Source of the DNA: Herminiimonas sp.
GTDB lineage: Bacteria > Pseudomonadota > Gammaproteobacteria > Burkholderiales > Burkholderiaceae_D
Assembly: GCA_028292265.1 (NCBI GenBank)
Contig: JAQGMR010000055.1
Location: 1-64,000 of the forward strand
Direction of reading: 5' to 3'
Length of the DNA stretch: 64,000 nt
This document shows positions 26,206 to 35,126 of this stretch, piece by piece (positions within the stretch are counted from its first letter, which is position 1; each line of letters starts with the position of its first letter). A model generated the notes under the pieces. That model was given only the letters and a program-made list of their open reading frames with translations, was not told the DNA's origin and did not search any database. Made by a program: the position numbers and the translations under genes.

Positions 26206-26958
26206 ATGATTGTTTTCATTACTGGTGCGACTGCGGGCTTCGGCGCCGCCATGGCGCGCAAATTCGTACAGCATGGCCATCGGGTCATTGCGACCGGCCG
26301 ACGCAAGGAAAGGCTTGACGCTTTGGCGAGCGAACTCGGTCAGGCGCTCCTGCCGGTTGAACTGGACGTCACAAGCAAGGATTCGATCAAGCACGCCCTG
26401 GACGCCCTTCCTGCGGATTGGCGCAGCATTGACGTGCTGATCAACAATGCCGGCCTTGCACTGGGAACCGAGCCTGCTTTCAAGGCTTCGCTCGAGGATT
26501 GGGAAACCATGATCGAGACCAACTGCAAGGGACTGGTCACCATGACGCGCGTGCTGCTGCCCACCATGATCGAGCGCAACAGCGGCCTGATCATCAACCT
26601 CGGCTCGGTCGCCGGAGCCCACCCGTACCCCGGCGGGAATGTTTATGGGGCGACGAAGGCCTTTGTCGACCAGTTCACGCTCAACCTGCGCGCGGACCTT
26701 GTAGGCACAGGCGTGCGGGCAACCAATATTGCGCCCGGTCTGTGTGGCGGCACTGAGTTCTCCAACGTCCGTTTCAAGGGTAACGACGCGGCCGCCGCCA
26801 AGATCTATGAAGGCACCGTCCCGCTGACCGCTGAGGACATCGCGAACACTGCCTACTGGATCGCAACGCTTCCGCCACACGTGAACGTCAACATCATCGA
26901 AATGATGCCGACTTGCCAGGGCTTCTCACCGTTTACCGTCAAGCGGTCGACACAGTAA
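26206..26958 (+). CDS. ydfG: NADP-dependent 3-hydroxy acid dehydrogenase (SDR, YdfG-like)
   Basis: A 250-aa short-chain dehydrogenase. Cofactor loop TGATAGFGAAMARKF, GRRKERL for NADP preference, LINNAGLALG, catalytic Ser in IINLGSVAGAHPYPGGN, and the YGATKAFVDQF Tyr/Lys pair. The C-terminal TEFSNVRFKGND and EMMPTCQGFSPF are typical of YdfG, which oxidises serine and 3-hydroxy acids and reduces malonic semialdehyde. The start at 26206 follows AAGGG; an earlier in-frame start lacks a ribosome-binding site. Its stop is 3 bp before ybgC. Confidence 0.9.
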   Translation: MIVFITGATAGFGAAMARKFVQHGHRVIATGRRKERLDALASELGQALLPVELDVTSKDSIKHALDALPADWRSIDVLINNAGLALGTEPAFKASLEDWETMIETNCKGLVTMTRVLLPTMIERNSGLIINLGSVAGAHPYPGGNVYGATKAFVDQFTLNLRADLVGTGVRATNIAPGLCGGTEFSNVRFKGNDAAAAKIYEGTVPLTAEDIANTAYWIATLPPHVNVNIIEMMPTCQGFSPFTVKRSTQ

Positions 26959-26961
26959 TCG

Positions 26962-27426
26962 ATGTCCCACACGAACGATCCAGGCCCGGAACCGTCGGGC
27001 CGGCGCGATTTTACCTGGGCCGTCCGTGTGTACTATGAAGATACCGACACGGGCGGCATTGTTTTTTATGCCAACTACTTGAAGTTCTTCGAGCGCGCCC
27101 GAACCGAATGGCTTCGCGCCGCTGGTGTCACGCAGCAGGCGCTTGCAGAAACGGCGCGCATCATGTTTGTCGTTCGTAGCACAGCCGTGGACTACCAAGC
27201 CCCAGCGAAACTGGATGACGAACTGAAACTGAGTGTCGTAGTCGAAAGACTCGGTCGTGCCTCGGTAGACTTCTATCAGGAAGCCTGGGTGGAAGATGCC
27301 GGCCTGGTGCGACTGGTGGCGAGCGGACGGATTCGCGTTGGATGCATCGGCATTGACGACATGAGGCCGACTGCACTGCCAGACCACATTCTTTCCCGAC
27401 TCCGACTGGCACTTGCGCCTCTATAG
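26962..27426 (+). CDS. ybgC: acyl-CoA thioesterase of the Tol-Pal cluster
   Basis: A 154-aa hot-dog thioesterase, with the YbgC motif VYYEDTDTGGIVFYANYLKF carrying the catalytic Asp, then FFERARTEWLR. The N-terminus is extended by about 15 residues relative to the E. coli protein. It lies 140 bp upstream of tolQ, as in most proteobacteria, and probably acts on phospholipid-related acyl-CoAs at the inner membrane. Confidence 0.95.
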   Translation: MSHTNDPGPEPSGRRDFTWAVRVYYEDTDTGGIVFYANYLKFFERARTEWLRAAGVTQQALAETARIMFVVRSTAVDYQAPAKLDDELKLSVVVERLGRASVDFYQEAWVEDAGLVRLVASGRIRVGCIGIDDMRPTALPDHILSRLRLALAPL

Positions 27427-27511
27427 GTTGCCGACGCGGCTTGCACCCGGCGATCCCCTTCCTGCGACTTGACTGATTCGCAAGAAAGCCTGCCCAAGAA
27501 TATTTTTCGCA

Positions 27512-27539
27512 TACAATTAATCTGACAAGCAACTGTCAG
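27512..27539 (+). promoter_or_regulatory. putative tolQ promoter element and leader inverted repeat
   Basis: TACAAT (27512-27517) is a possible -10 box, without a good -35. Immediately after it, CTGACA (27522-27527) and TGTCAG (27534-27539) form a 6-bp inverted repeat in what would be the tolQ leader, about 30 bp before the start codon. Confidence 0.35.
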
Positions 27540-27567
27540 CCTACCGAACGGACTCCCAAGAAAACAT

Positions 27568-28269
27568 ATGAGCGTTACCCAGGACCTTTCATTTCTTTCC
27601 CTGATTGTGCAGGCGTCATTGCTGGTGCAGTTCGTCATCGCCCTGCTGCTCCTGGTGTCGATCATGAGCTGGACTTACATCTTCCGAAAAATGTTTGCCA
27701 TCCGTAGCGCCGGCAAACAAACGGAAGAGTTCGAGCGCATCTTTTGGTCAGGCGGCAATCTCGACATTCTGTACGAAGACGCCACGTCGATACGACGGCA
27801 GCGCAGCGCGCACGGTGGCGCGCTGGAGCGCATTTTCCAGTCTGGCATGGCGGAATTCAACAAGGTGCGGGCCAGCATAAGCGGCAAGGCCGGGGCCGAT
27901 TCTGGTGCCGGCCTTGACGGTGCGCGCCGCGCGATGCGTGCGGCCTACCAGCGCGAAATGGATGCGCTCGATTCCCACCTCGCCTTCCTGGCCTCGGTCG
28001 GGTCCGTGTCGCCGTATGTGGGCCTTTTTGGCACAGTGTGGGGCATCATGAATGCGTTTCGCGGGCTGGCCAATGTGCAGCAGGCTACGCTTGCGTCGGT
28101 CGCGCCAGGCATCGCAGAAGCGCTGATCACGACTGCTATCGGCCTGTTCGCCGCGATCCCAGCAGTCGTGGCCTACAATCGTTACACACATGATGTTGAC
28201 CGCCTTTCGATCCGCTTCGAAACGTTCATCGAGGAATTCTCGAACATCCTGCAAAGGCAAGGCCACTGA
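27568..28269 (+). CDS. tolQ: Tol-Pal system proton channel subunit TolQ
   Basis: A 233-aa inner-membrane protein. Three transmembrane segments are evident: LLVQFVIALLLLVSIMSWTY near residues 17-38; LASVGSVSPYVGLFGTVWGI near 138-160; and ALITTAIGLFAAIPAVVAYN near 180-200. It has the MotA/TolQ/ExbB signature. With TolR it uses the proton gradient to energise TolA. Its stop overlaps the tolR start (TGATG). Confidence 0.97.
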   Translation: MSVTQDLSFLSLIVQASLLVQFVIALLLLVSIMSWTYIFRKMFAIRSAGKQTEEFERIFWSGGNLDILYEDATSIRRQRSAHGGALERIFQSGMAEFNKVRASISGKAGADSGAGLDGARRAMRAAYQREMDALDSHLAFLASVGSVSPYVGLFGTVWGIMNAFRGLANVQQATLASVAPGIAEALITTAIGLFAAIPAVVAYNRYTHDVDRLSIRFETFIEEFSNILQRQGH

Positions 28270-28721
28270 TGTCGAACTACTCGTCGATGCGGGGCGGCCG
28301 TGGCCGCAAGTTGAAGGCCGAAATCAATGTAGTGCCCTACATCGACGTGATGCTGGTGCTGCTGATTATCTTCATGGTGTCGGCGCCGCTCACTAACCCC
28401 AGCGTGATTAACCTGCCGACGGCCGGCAAGTCGGCATTGCCACCGACTGAATATATCCAGGTCTCGCTCAAGCTGGACCCGTCGGGCACCGGCGTCATAT
28501 CGACGATCGGCATCAACGGGCAAAAGCGTGGCGCTGCAACGCCGGAAACGGCGCGCGACCGTGCCGACCTGATTGGCAAACTCGATGCGCTCGAGAAAGC
28601 CAATCCCGACACGCCGGTCTTGATAGCGGCAGACAAGGACATTAAATATGATGAAGTTATCCAGACCATATCGGAAGCGAAAAAGCTCGGTATCAGCCGG
28701 GTAGGCCTTTCGACCCGATGA
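28269..28721 (+). CDS. tolR: Tol-Pal system subunit TolR
   Basis: A 150-aa ExbD/TolR protein. The single transmembrane helix carries the conserved Asp (EINVVPYIDVMLVLLIIFMV), followed by a periplasmic domain ending ISRVGLSTR. It partners TolQ. Start overlaps the tolQ stop; tolA begins 10 bp after its end. Confidence 0.97.
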   Translation: MSNYSSMRGGRGRKLKAEINVVPYIDVMLVLLIIFMVSAPLTNPSVINLPTAGKSALPPTEYIQVSLKLDPSGTGVISTIGINGQKRGAATPETARDRADLIGKLDALEKANPDTPVLIAADKDIKYDEVIQTISEAKKLGISRVGLSTR

Positions 28722-28731
28722 CTCAGGCTTC

Positions 28732-29817
28732 ATGAGCGACTCGACGCCTTACTCGGTACCCAAAGACCCAGGCCGCTGGCGCGCCATCTTCCTTGCGGCC
28801 GCGGTTCACGCCGCGCTGGTTGCTTTCCTGTGGATCGGAATCCGGTGGCAAAATGAAACGCCGGTTTCGGTCGATGCGGAAGTATGGAACCTGACGCCGC
28901 AGGAAGCGGCGCCAGTGCCGAGAGTCGTGCCGCCTCCAAGTCCTCCGGCGCCGACGCCGACACCTGTCCCGAAGGAAGAGCCGAAGCCGGTCGTCAAGGC
29001 GCCGCCACCACAGGTTGTGACGCCACCGGTTGTGACGCCGCCGGTTGTCAACCCGGAGATCGCGATCGAGCGCGAGAAAAAACGCAAGCAGGAAATCGCG
29101 CGGCAACATGAACTGGAGCGCCAGGAACAACTGGCAGAAGACCGGCGCGAAAAGTTGCAAGCCGAAAAACTGCGTGAGAAAAAACTGGAGCAACGACGGG
29201 AACAGCAGGCCGACGCCCGCGCCGCTGAGGCAAAAGCGGCTGAAGAAAAACGCAGAGACGAGCAGCGAAAAAAACAGCTGGTTGAGGAACAACACAAGAA
29301 GCAACTTGCTGACGAACAGCACAAGAAACAGCTCGCTGACGAACAGCGGAAGAAGCAAATCGCTGATGAACAGCGCAAGAGGCAGCTGGCCGAGCAGCAG
29401 CAAAAGAAGCAGGCAGCCGCTGAAGAGAAAGCCGCGGATGATCGCCGCAATCAGGATCTGAGCCGCCTGCAGCACCAGGCCAACGCTGGCTCGGGCGGCA
29501 GCGGCACCGCGGCCCGTTCTCAGGGTGCGCGCGCGGATCCAAGCTATGTACAGCGGGTTGGCGCGAAGATCAAATCCAATACTGCTTACAACGTGCCGGA
29601 TGATCTGTCGAATAACAGCCCTGTAGAATACTCTGTGGAATTGCTGCCGGACGGCTCAGTGCGAGGGGTGGCCAAGCAGAAGAGTTCGGGCGTCCCTGGC
29701 TTCGACGAGGCCGTCGCTCGCGCCATCCAGAAATCGGCGCCGTTCCCACCCGACAAAACGGGGTCCGTGCCCTCCGGCTTTACTCTCGTACACAGACCGA
29801 AAGATAGCAGGCCATGA
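28732..29817 (+). CDS. tolA: TolA, inner-membrane to outer-membrane linker
   Basis: A 361-aa protein. An N-terminal anchor (FLAAAVHAALVAFLWIGI) is followed by a Pro-rich segment, then a long charged helix rich in Glu, Lys, Gln and Arg, and a C-terminal TonB-like domain (AYNVPDDLSNNSPVEYSVEL). Within the helix, five tandem 9-residue repeats (KKQLADEQH-type) at residues 180-224 are encoded by 27-bp repeats at 29269-29403. The C-terminal domain contacts Pal and TolB. The stop overlaps tolB. Confidence 0.95.
   Translation: MSDSTPYSVPKDPGRWRAIFLAAAVHAALVAFLWIGIRWQNETPVSVDAEVWNLTPQEAAPVPRVVPPPSPPAPTPTPVPKEEPKPVVKAPPPQVVTPPVVTPPVVNPEIAIEREKKRKQEIARQHELERQEQLAEDRREKLQAEKLREKKLEQRREQQADARAAEAKAAEEKRRDEQRKKQLVEEQHKKQLADEQHKKQLADEQRKKQIADEQRKRQLAEQQQKKQAAAEEKAADDRRNQDLSRLQHQANAGSGGSGTAARSQGARADPSYVQRVGAKIKSNTAYNVPDDLSNNSPVEYSVELLPDGSVRGVAKQKSSGVPGFDEAVARAIQKSAPFPPDKTGSVPSGFTLVHRPKDSRP
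29269..29403 (+). repeat. 27-bp tandem repeats in tolA
   Basis: Five in-frame copies begin at 29269, 29296, 29323, 29350 and 29377. They encode KKQLVEEQH, KKQLADEQH, KKQLADEQR, KKQIADEQR and KRQLAEQQQ. Such repeats commonly vary in number between strains and change the length of the periplasmic helix. Confidence 0.8.
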
Positions 29818-31097
29818 TAAGAAACCAACTCTTGAAGTCTTTTACCGTTATCGCCGCCCTCGCCAGCCTAGTCTTGGCGAATAGCGCGCAAGCGCAGCTT
29901 CGCGTGGAAATCTCTGGTGTCGGCGCGAACCAAATACCGGTCGCGATCGCCCACTTCGCCGACGAGGGCAGCGCGCCGCAGCAGATCACGGCCATCATCA
30001 AGGCCGACCTCGCCCGCAGCGGCTTCTTCCGTGTGATGGATACGCCGGACGTCGTTTCCGAAACATCGTCGATCAACCCCTCGGACTGGAAAGCCCGCGG
30101 CGCCGATGCACTGGTTGGTGGCAGCGTACAGCGCCTGGCCGACGGCCGCTTTGACGTTCGCTACAAGCTTATCGACACCGTTAAATCTGCTCAGTTGTCC
30201 GCGTTCGCCCTGGCCGCCCAACCGCAATTTTTGCGCGTTACTGCCCACAAGATCGCCGACGATATTTACGAAAAACTTCTTGGCGTCAAAGGTTCGTTTG
30301 CGACGCGTATTGCGTATGTGACGAAGAGCGGCGGTGAATACCGTCTTGAAGTCGCGGACGCGGACGGCGAAGGTGTGAACGTTGCGCTGCGTTCTACGCA
30401 GCCAATCATTTCGCCGGCGTGGTCGCCGGATGGCACCCGTGTCGCCTACGTCTCGTTTGAGAACAAGAAGCCGGTCGTGTATGTGCAGAATCTCGTGACA
30501 CGGCAACGCACGGTTGTGGCCAACTTCAAGGGCAGCAACTCGGCGCCATCCTGGTCACCGGACGGCACCCGTATCGCGGTTGCACTGTCACGCGGCGGCC
30601 TCACACAGGTCTACATGGTCAATGCAGACGGCAGCGACCTGCGTCGACTTACAGAGACCGACGGCATCGACACCGAGCCGCAATTTGCTCCGGATGGCCG
30701 CACCGTCTACTTCACCAGCGATCGCAGCGGTGGCCCGCAAATCTACAAAATGGGCATTGGCGGCGGCGGCGCGCAACGCGTTACTTTCAATGGCGCCTAC
30801 AACATCAGCCCGCGTATTTCGCCGGATGGCAAGACGCTGGCTTATATCGGCCGGCGCGACGGCAAGTTCCAGCTGTTCGCACTCGACTTGGCAAACGGCC
30901 AGGAGCTGCGACTTTCCGATACGACGCATGATGAGTCGCCCAGCTTCTCGCCGAACGGCCAGTACATCATGTATGCCAGCGAAGGCGGCGGCCGCGGCTC
31001 ACTTGCCGTCGTCTCGATCGACGGCCGCGTCCGTCAACGCTTGACTACCCAGGCCGGTGATGTCCGTGAACCGACCTGGGGCCCGTTCATGAAGTAA
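29814..31097 (+). CDS. tolB: TolB periplasmic beta-propeller protein
   Basis: A 427-aa protein with a signal peptide (SFTVIAALASLVLANSAQAQ). The N-terminal TolB domain is followed by a six-bladed propeller with repeated SPDGTRVAYVS, WSPDGTRIAVALS, FAPDGRTVYFTSDRSG, ISPDGKTLAYIGRR and FSPNGQYIMYASEGG. It binds Pal and the outer-membrane machinery. Translation is coupled with tolA (4-bp overlap); pal follows 34 bp downstream. Confidence 0.97.
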   Translation: MIRNQLLKSFTVIAALASLVLANSAQAQLRVEISGVGANQIPVAIAHFADEGSAPQQITAIIKADLARSGFFRVMDTPDVVSETSSINPSDWKARGADALVGGSVQRLADGRFDVRYKLIDTVKSAQLSAFALAAQPQFLRVTAHKIADDIYEKLLGVKGSFATRIAYVTKSGGEYRLEVADADGEGVNVALRSTQPIISPAWSPDGTRVAYVSFENKKPVVYVQNLVTRQRTVVANFKGSNSAPSWSPDGTRIAVALSRGGLTQVYMVNADGSDLRRLTETDGIDTEPQFAPDGRTVYFTSDRSGGPQIYKMGIGGGGAQRVTFNGAYNISPRISPDGKTLAYIGRRDGKFQLFALDLANGQELRLSDTTHDESPSFSPNGQYIMYASEGGGRGSLAVVSIDGRVRQRLTTQAGDVREPTWGPFMK

Positions 31098-31131
31098 ATC
31101 AGATTTGTTCTTACCAACACCAGGAGAATCC

Positions 31132-31665
31132 ATGCGCAGCACTTCCATTTCCACCCTCGTCATCACGTGCACGCTGCTGCTTGCGGCATGCTCGTCCACC
31201 GTTCCTCTTGAGAACAAGGTTCCGGTTGAAGACCGTACCGGTACAGCACCGAACGCCGGCGGCGGCGCGGTCGACCCGCGCTCTGTCAGCACAGTCACGA
31301 CAAACACAACCGACCCGCTGAACGACCCGAAAGGCATCCTTGCCCAGCGCAGCATCTATTTCGATCTCGACAGCTATATCGTCAAGGATGAATTCAAGCC
31401 GGTGCTCGAGGCCCACGCCAAATTCTTGAACGCAAACCGGACCCGCAAGATTGTCATTCAAGGTAATACCGACGAGCGCGGCGGCCGCGAATACAACCTC
31501 GCGCTCGGTCAGAAACGCGCCGAAGCAGTACGCCGGGCGCTGGCCCTGCTTGGTGTGCCCGATGCGCAAATGGAAGCGGTTTCCTTTGGCAAGGAAAAGC
31601 CGAAGGCCTTGGGTAGCGACGACGCGGCTTATGCCGAAAATCGCCGCTCCGACATAGCCTACTAA
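31132..31665 (+). CDS. pal: peptidoglycan-associated lipoprotein Pal
   Basis: A 177-aa lipoprotein. The signal ends TCTLLLAACSS (lipobox LAAC). The OmpA-like peptidoglycan-binding domain includes IYFDLDSYIVKDE, IQGNTDERGGREYNLALGQK, RAEAVRRAL and ENRRSDIAY. The start at 31132 has CAGGAG upstream. It anchors the outer membrane to peptidoglycan during division. Confidence 0.97.
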   Translation: MRSTSISTLVITCTLLLAACSSTVPLENKVPVEDRTGTAPNAGGGAVDPRSVSTVTTNTTDPLNDPKGILAQRSIYFDLDSYIVKDEFKPVLEAHAKFLNANRTRKIVIQGNTDERGGREYNLALGQKRAEAVRRALALLGVPDAQMEAVSFGKEKPKALGSDDAAYAENRRSDIAY

Positions 31666-31672
31666 GACCATC

Positions 31673-32431
31673 ATGAAAACTTCCCTTCGTTTCGCGCTGG
31701 CCAGCTTCGGTCTGGCCGCTTCGGTGGCTTGCTGCATGGTCCCGCTGCAGGCCAACGCAGCCCTGTTCGAGGATGACGAAGCGCGACGTGCCATTCTCGA
31801 CCTGCGTGCCCGCATCGATGCGGTCAATGCACGCGTCGACGGCAAGGCGGACAAGGCCGCCAGCATCGACAGCGCCAACCAGGCTGAACAGCTGCGCGCA
31901 GAGATTGCCAGGCTGCGCGGTCAGGTTGAAGTGCTGACGAATGAACTGGCCAACGAGCAGCGCCGCCAAAAGGATTTCTACACTGATCTCGACGGCCGGA
32001 TCCGCAAGATGGAACCGCAAAGGGCCAACGTGGACGGAAGGGAAGTATCGATAGAGCCTGGCGAGCAGAAGGCCTATGAAGCCTCGCTGGCGGCGTTCAA
32101 GAGCGGAGACTACAAAGCGGCCGCAGGCGCCTTTTCCGGCTTCCTGCAACGCTATCCGCAGTCGGGCTATGCTGGCTCAGCCTACTACTGGCTCGGCAAT
32201 GCGCAGTACGCACTGCGGGATTACCGCAGCGCTATCCCGACCTTGCAGACTGTGGCCCGAACCTATGCCGACAATCCGAAGGCGCCAGATGCGCTCCTGA
32301 CCATTGCCAGTTGCTTCACCGAGCTCAAGGACAAGGTCGCTGCGAGACGAACGCTCGACGCGCTGGTCTCGCAATATCCCGACTCGGACGCCGCAAAAAC
32401 GGCACGGGAACGCATCGCCTCGCTGCGATAA
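31673..32431 (+). CDS. cpoB: cell division coordinator CpoB (YbgF)
   Basis: A 252-aa periplasmic protein. A signal peptide (VACCMVPLQANAA) is followed by a trimerising coiled coil (residues about 35-110, QLRAEIARLRGQVEVLTNEL) and TPR repeats (AFKSGDYKAAAGAFSGFLQR, AYYWLGNAQYALRDYRSAI, APDALLTIASCFTELKDK). It is the last gene of the tol-pal operon, 7 bp after pal, and links peptidoglycan synthesis with outer-membrane constriction. Confidence 0.95.
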   Translation: MKTSLRFALASFGLAASVACCMVPLQANAALFEDDEARRAILDLRARIDAVNARVDGKADKAASIDSANQAEQLRAEIARLRGQVEVLTNELANEQRRQKDFYTDLDGRIRKMEPQRANVDGREVSIEPGEQKAYEASLAAFKSGDYKAAAGAFSGFLQRYPQSGYAGSAYYWLGNAQYALRDYRSAIPTLQTVARTYADNPKAPDALLTIASCFTELKDKVAARRTLDALVSQYPDSDAAKTARERIASLR

Positions 32432-32516
32432 AGGGTTGACGCGGAGGTGAAACTCCGAGCGGATTTTTCGGAGAACAAGGCACGGCAGAATAATTGCTTT
32501 TCGCACCGCAGTTTGT

Positions 32517-32546
32517 TTGACACCCCGCGCGGTAGTTGCTTATAAT
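32517..32546 (+). promoter_or_regulatory. sigma70 promoter of tRNA-Lys
   Basis: TTGACA (32517-32522) and TATAAT (32541-32546) are separated by 18 bases. Both hexamers are perfect consensus, and the tRNA begins 12 bases after the -10 box. Confidence 0.85.
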
Positions 32547-32557
32547 TGCGGTCTTTC

Positions 32558-32633
32558 GGGTCGTTAGCTCAGCTGGTAGAGCAGCGGACTTTTAATCCGT
32601 TGGTCGCAGGTTCGAATCCCGCACGGCCTACCA
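32558..32633 (+). tRNA. tRNA-Lys (anticodon TTT)
   Basis: A 76-base cloverleaf with encoded CCA. D-loop AGCTCAGCTGGTAGAGC, anticodon loop ACTTTTAAT with TTT, T-loop GGTTCGAATCC. The acceptor stem pairs GGGTCGT with ACGGCCT, using two G-T wobbles (first pair and fourth pair), slightly unlike the usual ACGACCC partner. Confidence 0.95.
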
Positions 32634-32641
32634 GAAAATTC

Positions 32642-32678
32642 AAGGGTCTAGGTGAAAGCCTAGGCCCTTTCCTTTTCT
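32642..32678 (+). terminator. terminator after tRNA-Lys
   Basis: AAGGGTCTAGG (32642-32652), loop TGAAAG, CCTAGGCCCTT (32659-32669), with one wobble pair, followed by TCCTTTTCT. Confidence 0.8.
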
Positions 32679-32949
32679 GATCGTGACGAAAACGTGGACA
32701 ACTTGTTGCCGTTGCCCACTTTCGCCACCACCCCGCTCAACTCTTGTCGCTGCTGTGGACGGAACGCCAGGCACGCTCAATTCATTAAGCAGTGTCACGT
32801 CAATCCCCAAGTACACGCGAGATAAACAGACAGATCGACTCAAACTAACGCTGAGGCCGCCTCAACTCTGTTCAGTACGCTAAAGGCTACAAAAGCAGTG
32901 TCACGCTCAGGTGAGCCTATCCGACTCGATTCGGAAGCCGCCTAGTCGT

Positions 32950-33873
32950 TCAGCTTTTTATTTTAAAAGTCGTTTTGCAGCGCGGATAATTCTCGCATCC
33001 GAAGAACGGACCGCGTTTGCTATCGCGTTTTATCGTCTTGATTCCGCAAGATGGGCACGTCGGTGTTTTGTAATCTCCCTTGAACGCCGTCTCAAGGAGC
33101 GTATCTTGGTGCTGATGGGACAGCTCCCGAAGCTTGGTCACAAATGCTGCGCCGTCAATTAGTTGGATCGGGTTTGCAGCGCCAAAATTGAGTGCGTCCT
33201 GCGTATAGTTTGCGGTGGTGATGAACACCCCGCGGCCGACTTTTTCATGTGCCATGACGCCCAACAGCTCTCGAATTTCCTTCACGCCGACGGAGTAGAC
33301 ATTCCAGGCCTTGCACTGGACTACGGCTATTGGCTTGTGAGGGTCCACCCTGAACAACTTCACGTCGATGCCACCGTCTGCCCCACATCGCAAAGTTGTA
33401 GATTGAAATCCCACCGCTTCATAGTAGCCGGCGCAGAGCAGCTCGAAACGTTTCCATTCCATAGCGCGGAGAGCTTCCAGGGTCCATGTACTGAACTCCT
33501 TAAGGACCGGCTCAGACCTGCCAAAGCCGCTAATGCCTGGTCTGATCGCAGGTTCGACACGAGATGGTGTCGCGTCAGCTTTTTGTGCCCCACGGTTCCC
33601 AAATGCGTGGCTTGAGCGGGTCGGCCTTGCCTCAGATGCGGTTCGGCCTCGAATGTATGCGACTACACTGAGAAGGCCGAAACCTGCCAGAGAAAGCCAA
33701 GCCAGAGACCGAGAGACCGAAGCGAGGCCGATTAAAAACGGATTGTGCGCGAACAGAGAAGGCAGAAGCCAGCTCATTGCGACGTAGCCACCAAACGCTA
33801 GGCAAGCACTAACCTGCCAGGGCAAGGCTATGAGAACGTCCGACAAGTCTTCTTTACGTCGTCTGCGCGCCAT
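32950..33873 (-). CDS. Mrr-type restriction endonuclease with topoisomerase zinc finger, membrane-anchored
   Basis: A 307-aa protein from MARRRRKEDL (a start 21 codons earlier is possible). Two hydrophobic segments (QVSACLAFGGYVAMSWLLP and a second around AWLSLAGFGLLSVVAYI) are followed by a linker and an Mrr/McrB-fold nuclease: FELLCAGYYEAVGF, CGADGGIDVKLF and VVQCKAW give the D and QxK catalytic pattern. The C-terminus is a topoisomerase I-like C4 zinc finger, CPSCG plus CENYPRC. Proteins with this layout are widespread in Burkholderiales and are thought to cut foreign or modified DNA near the membrane. It is convergent with the tRNA-Lys region and may belong to an old insertion there. Confidence 0.85.
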   Translation of the reverse strand: MARRRRKEDLSDVLIALPWQVSACLAFGGYVAMSWLLPSLFAHNPFLIGLASVSRSLAWLSLAGFGLLSVVAYIRGRTASEARPTRSSHAFGNRGAQKADATPSRVEPAIRPGISGFGRSEPVLKEFSTWTLEALRAMEWKRFELLCAGYYEAVGFQSTTLRCGADGGIDVKLFRVDPHKPIAVVQCKAWNVYSVGVKEIRELLGVMAHEKVGRGVFITTANYTQDALNFGAANPIQLIDGAAFVTKLRELSHQHQDTLLETAFKGDYKTPTCPSCGIKTIKRDSKRGPFFGCENYPRCKTTFKIKS

Positions 33874-34100
33874 AGCCGTCCCATAGTTTCTGGCGGGAAA
33901 CAATGGTACCGCAGAAAGAGCAGCTATGTCCTGCACAGCTCATCAGGCACGACCCGCGCATAGCTATCTCATGGACGCGCCCACCGCCTGCCGAGTCGCC
34001 GAGCGGCCAGGTTGCAGTGCCCCACCGTTAAACGCCATCCAACAGCGGCTGGGACGTCGAACGCTCACCGGAATACGGAAAAAACCGCTCTGGCCTGGTC

Positions 34101-35126
34101 GTGAGAAGGGGAGCCCAGTGCTTTGTCCTGGAAATCAAGACGTTCGCAGAAGGCCGCGCGGACCGAGTCATTCCGCTACTGTCGCAGGCAATGCTACAAG
34201 CGCAAGCATATGCTCTCGATTCAGGCAGTACACAACAGCCCCTTGCAGTGATATCCGTAGACAACGCATCGCGCTCTCTATCGAAGCAAGTCAGTTCGTT
34301 TGTGGAGCAATACGCACCCAATGTGGCTGTGGGCCTCGTCTCCCAAAACGGGCTCAGATACTTTAGGGGAGCTGGACTCGAGGATTTGAATGCCGAGTTG
34401 GAAGAGCCGCGGTGGCATGGAAGCACGTCATCGAATCAACACGTCAACCTCTTCTCCGATCTCAACCAGTGGATGTTGAAGGTTTTATTGGCCCCTGAAA
34501 TATCCGACCACCTGTTGCACGCACCAAGACAAGAATATCGAAGCGGTTTCGAGTTCGCCGAGGCGGCCAAGGTGTCCACCATGAGCGCTTCTCGGTTCTT
34601 GCAACAGCTACGCCGGGAAGGTTATTTGGACGAATCGTCGCGACACCTTGTTCTCGTACGTCGTGCAGAGCTATTCCGCCGTTGGCGGTCGGCGGCCATG
34701 CGCCCTTCACCGGAAATGCGAATGAGGTTCCACATTCGAGGCTCTGCCCAACAGCAAATTGACGGGCTACTTGCAGAGCAAGAAGCAGAGGCTTGTCTTG
34801 GCCTGTTCGCCGCCGCCGACGCATTAGGACTCGGACACGTTAGCGGTGTTCCACCTTATATTTACGTGCCAAAGCTCCCTCGACCTGACGACAAAAAATG
34901 GAGAGCACTGGCAGTTGTTGCCGCGTCCGAGATTCCGGATCTAATCGTCCGGCAAGCGCCCTCGCCTAGATCCACGTTCCGAGGCGCTGTACGCCATGAT
35001 GGCCTGGTAGTCTCGGATGTTATCCAAGCTTGGCTAGATGTGGCCAATCACCCATCTCGCGGTGAAGAGCAGGCCAACCTGATCTATGAAAAAGCCCTTC
35101 GCTCAATTGTGGAAAACCAAAACTAA
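34101..35126 (+). CDS. AbiEi-like regulator, N-terminus probably truncated
   Basis: 341 aa from a GTG at 34101; the frame is open back only to a TAA at 34029-34031. The first residues hold a PD-(D/E)xK-like strand (CFVLEIKTFAEGRADRVIPL) that normally sits inside a longer domain. Then come a winged helix (EFAEAAKVSTMSASRFLQQL) and a C-terminal AbiEi-type region (IYVPKLP; DGLVVSDVIQAWLDVANHPS; EEQANLIYEKAL). The stop is directly followed by the ATG of a broken nucleotidyltransferase gene, its expected toxin partner. No ribosome-binding site precedes the GTG, so the gene may also be degraded at its 5' end. Confidence 0.55.
   Translation: MRRGAQCFVLEIKTFAEGRADRVIPLLSQAMLQAQAYALDSGSTQQPLAVISVDNASRSLSKQVSSFVEQYAPNVAVGLVSQNGLRYFRGAGLEDLNAELEEPRWHGSTSSNQHVNLFSDLNQWMLKVLLAPEISDHLLHAPRQEYRSGFEFAEAAKVSTMSASRFLQQLRREGYLDESSRHLVLVRRAELFRRWRSAAMRPSPEMRMRFHIRGSAQQQIDGLLAEQEAEACLGLFAAADALGLGHVSGVPPYIYVPKLPRPDDKKWRALAVVAASEIPDLIVRQAPSPRSTFRGAVRHDGLVVSDVIQAWLDVANHPSRGEEQANLIYEKALRSIVENQN

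Noticed and set aside
28723-29475. A 250-aa minus-strand open frame opposite tolA rich in Leu and Phe
   Set aside because: It is the mirror of the Lys/Glu/Gln-rich TolA repeats and has no family signature; tolA itself is certain.
31111-32149. Minus-strand frames opposite pal and cpoB
   Set aside because: They are shadows of the tol-pal genes; no start signal and no recognisable motif.
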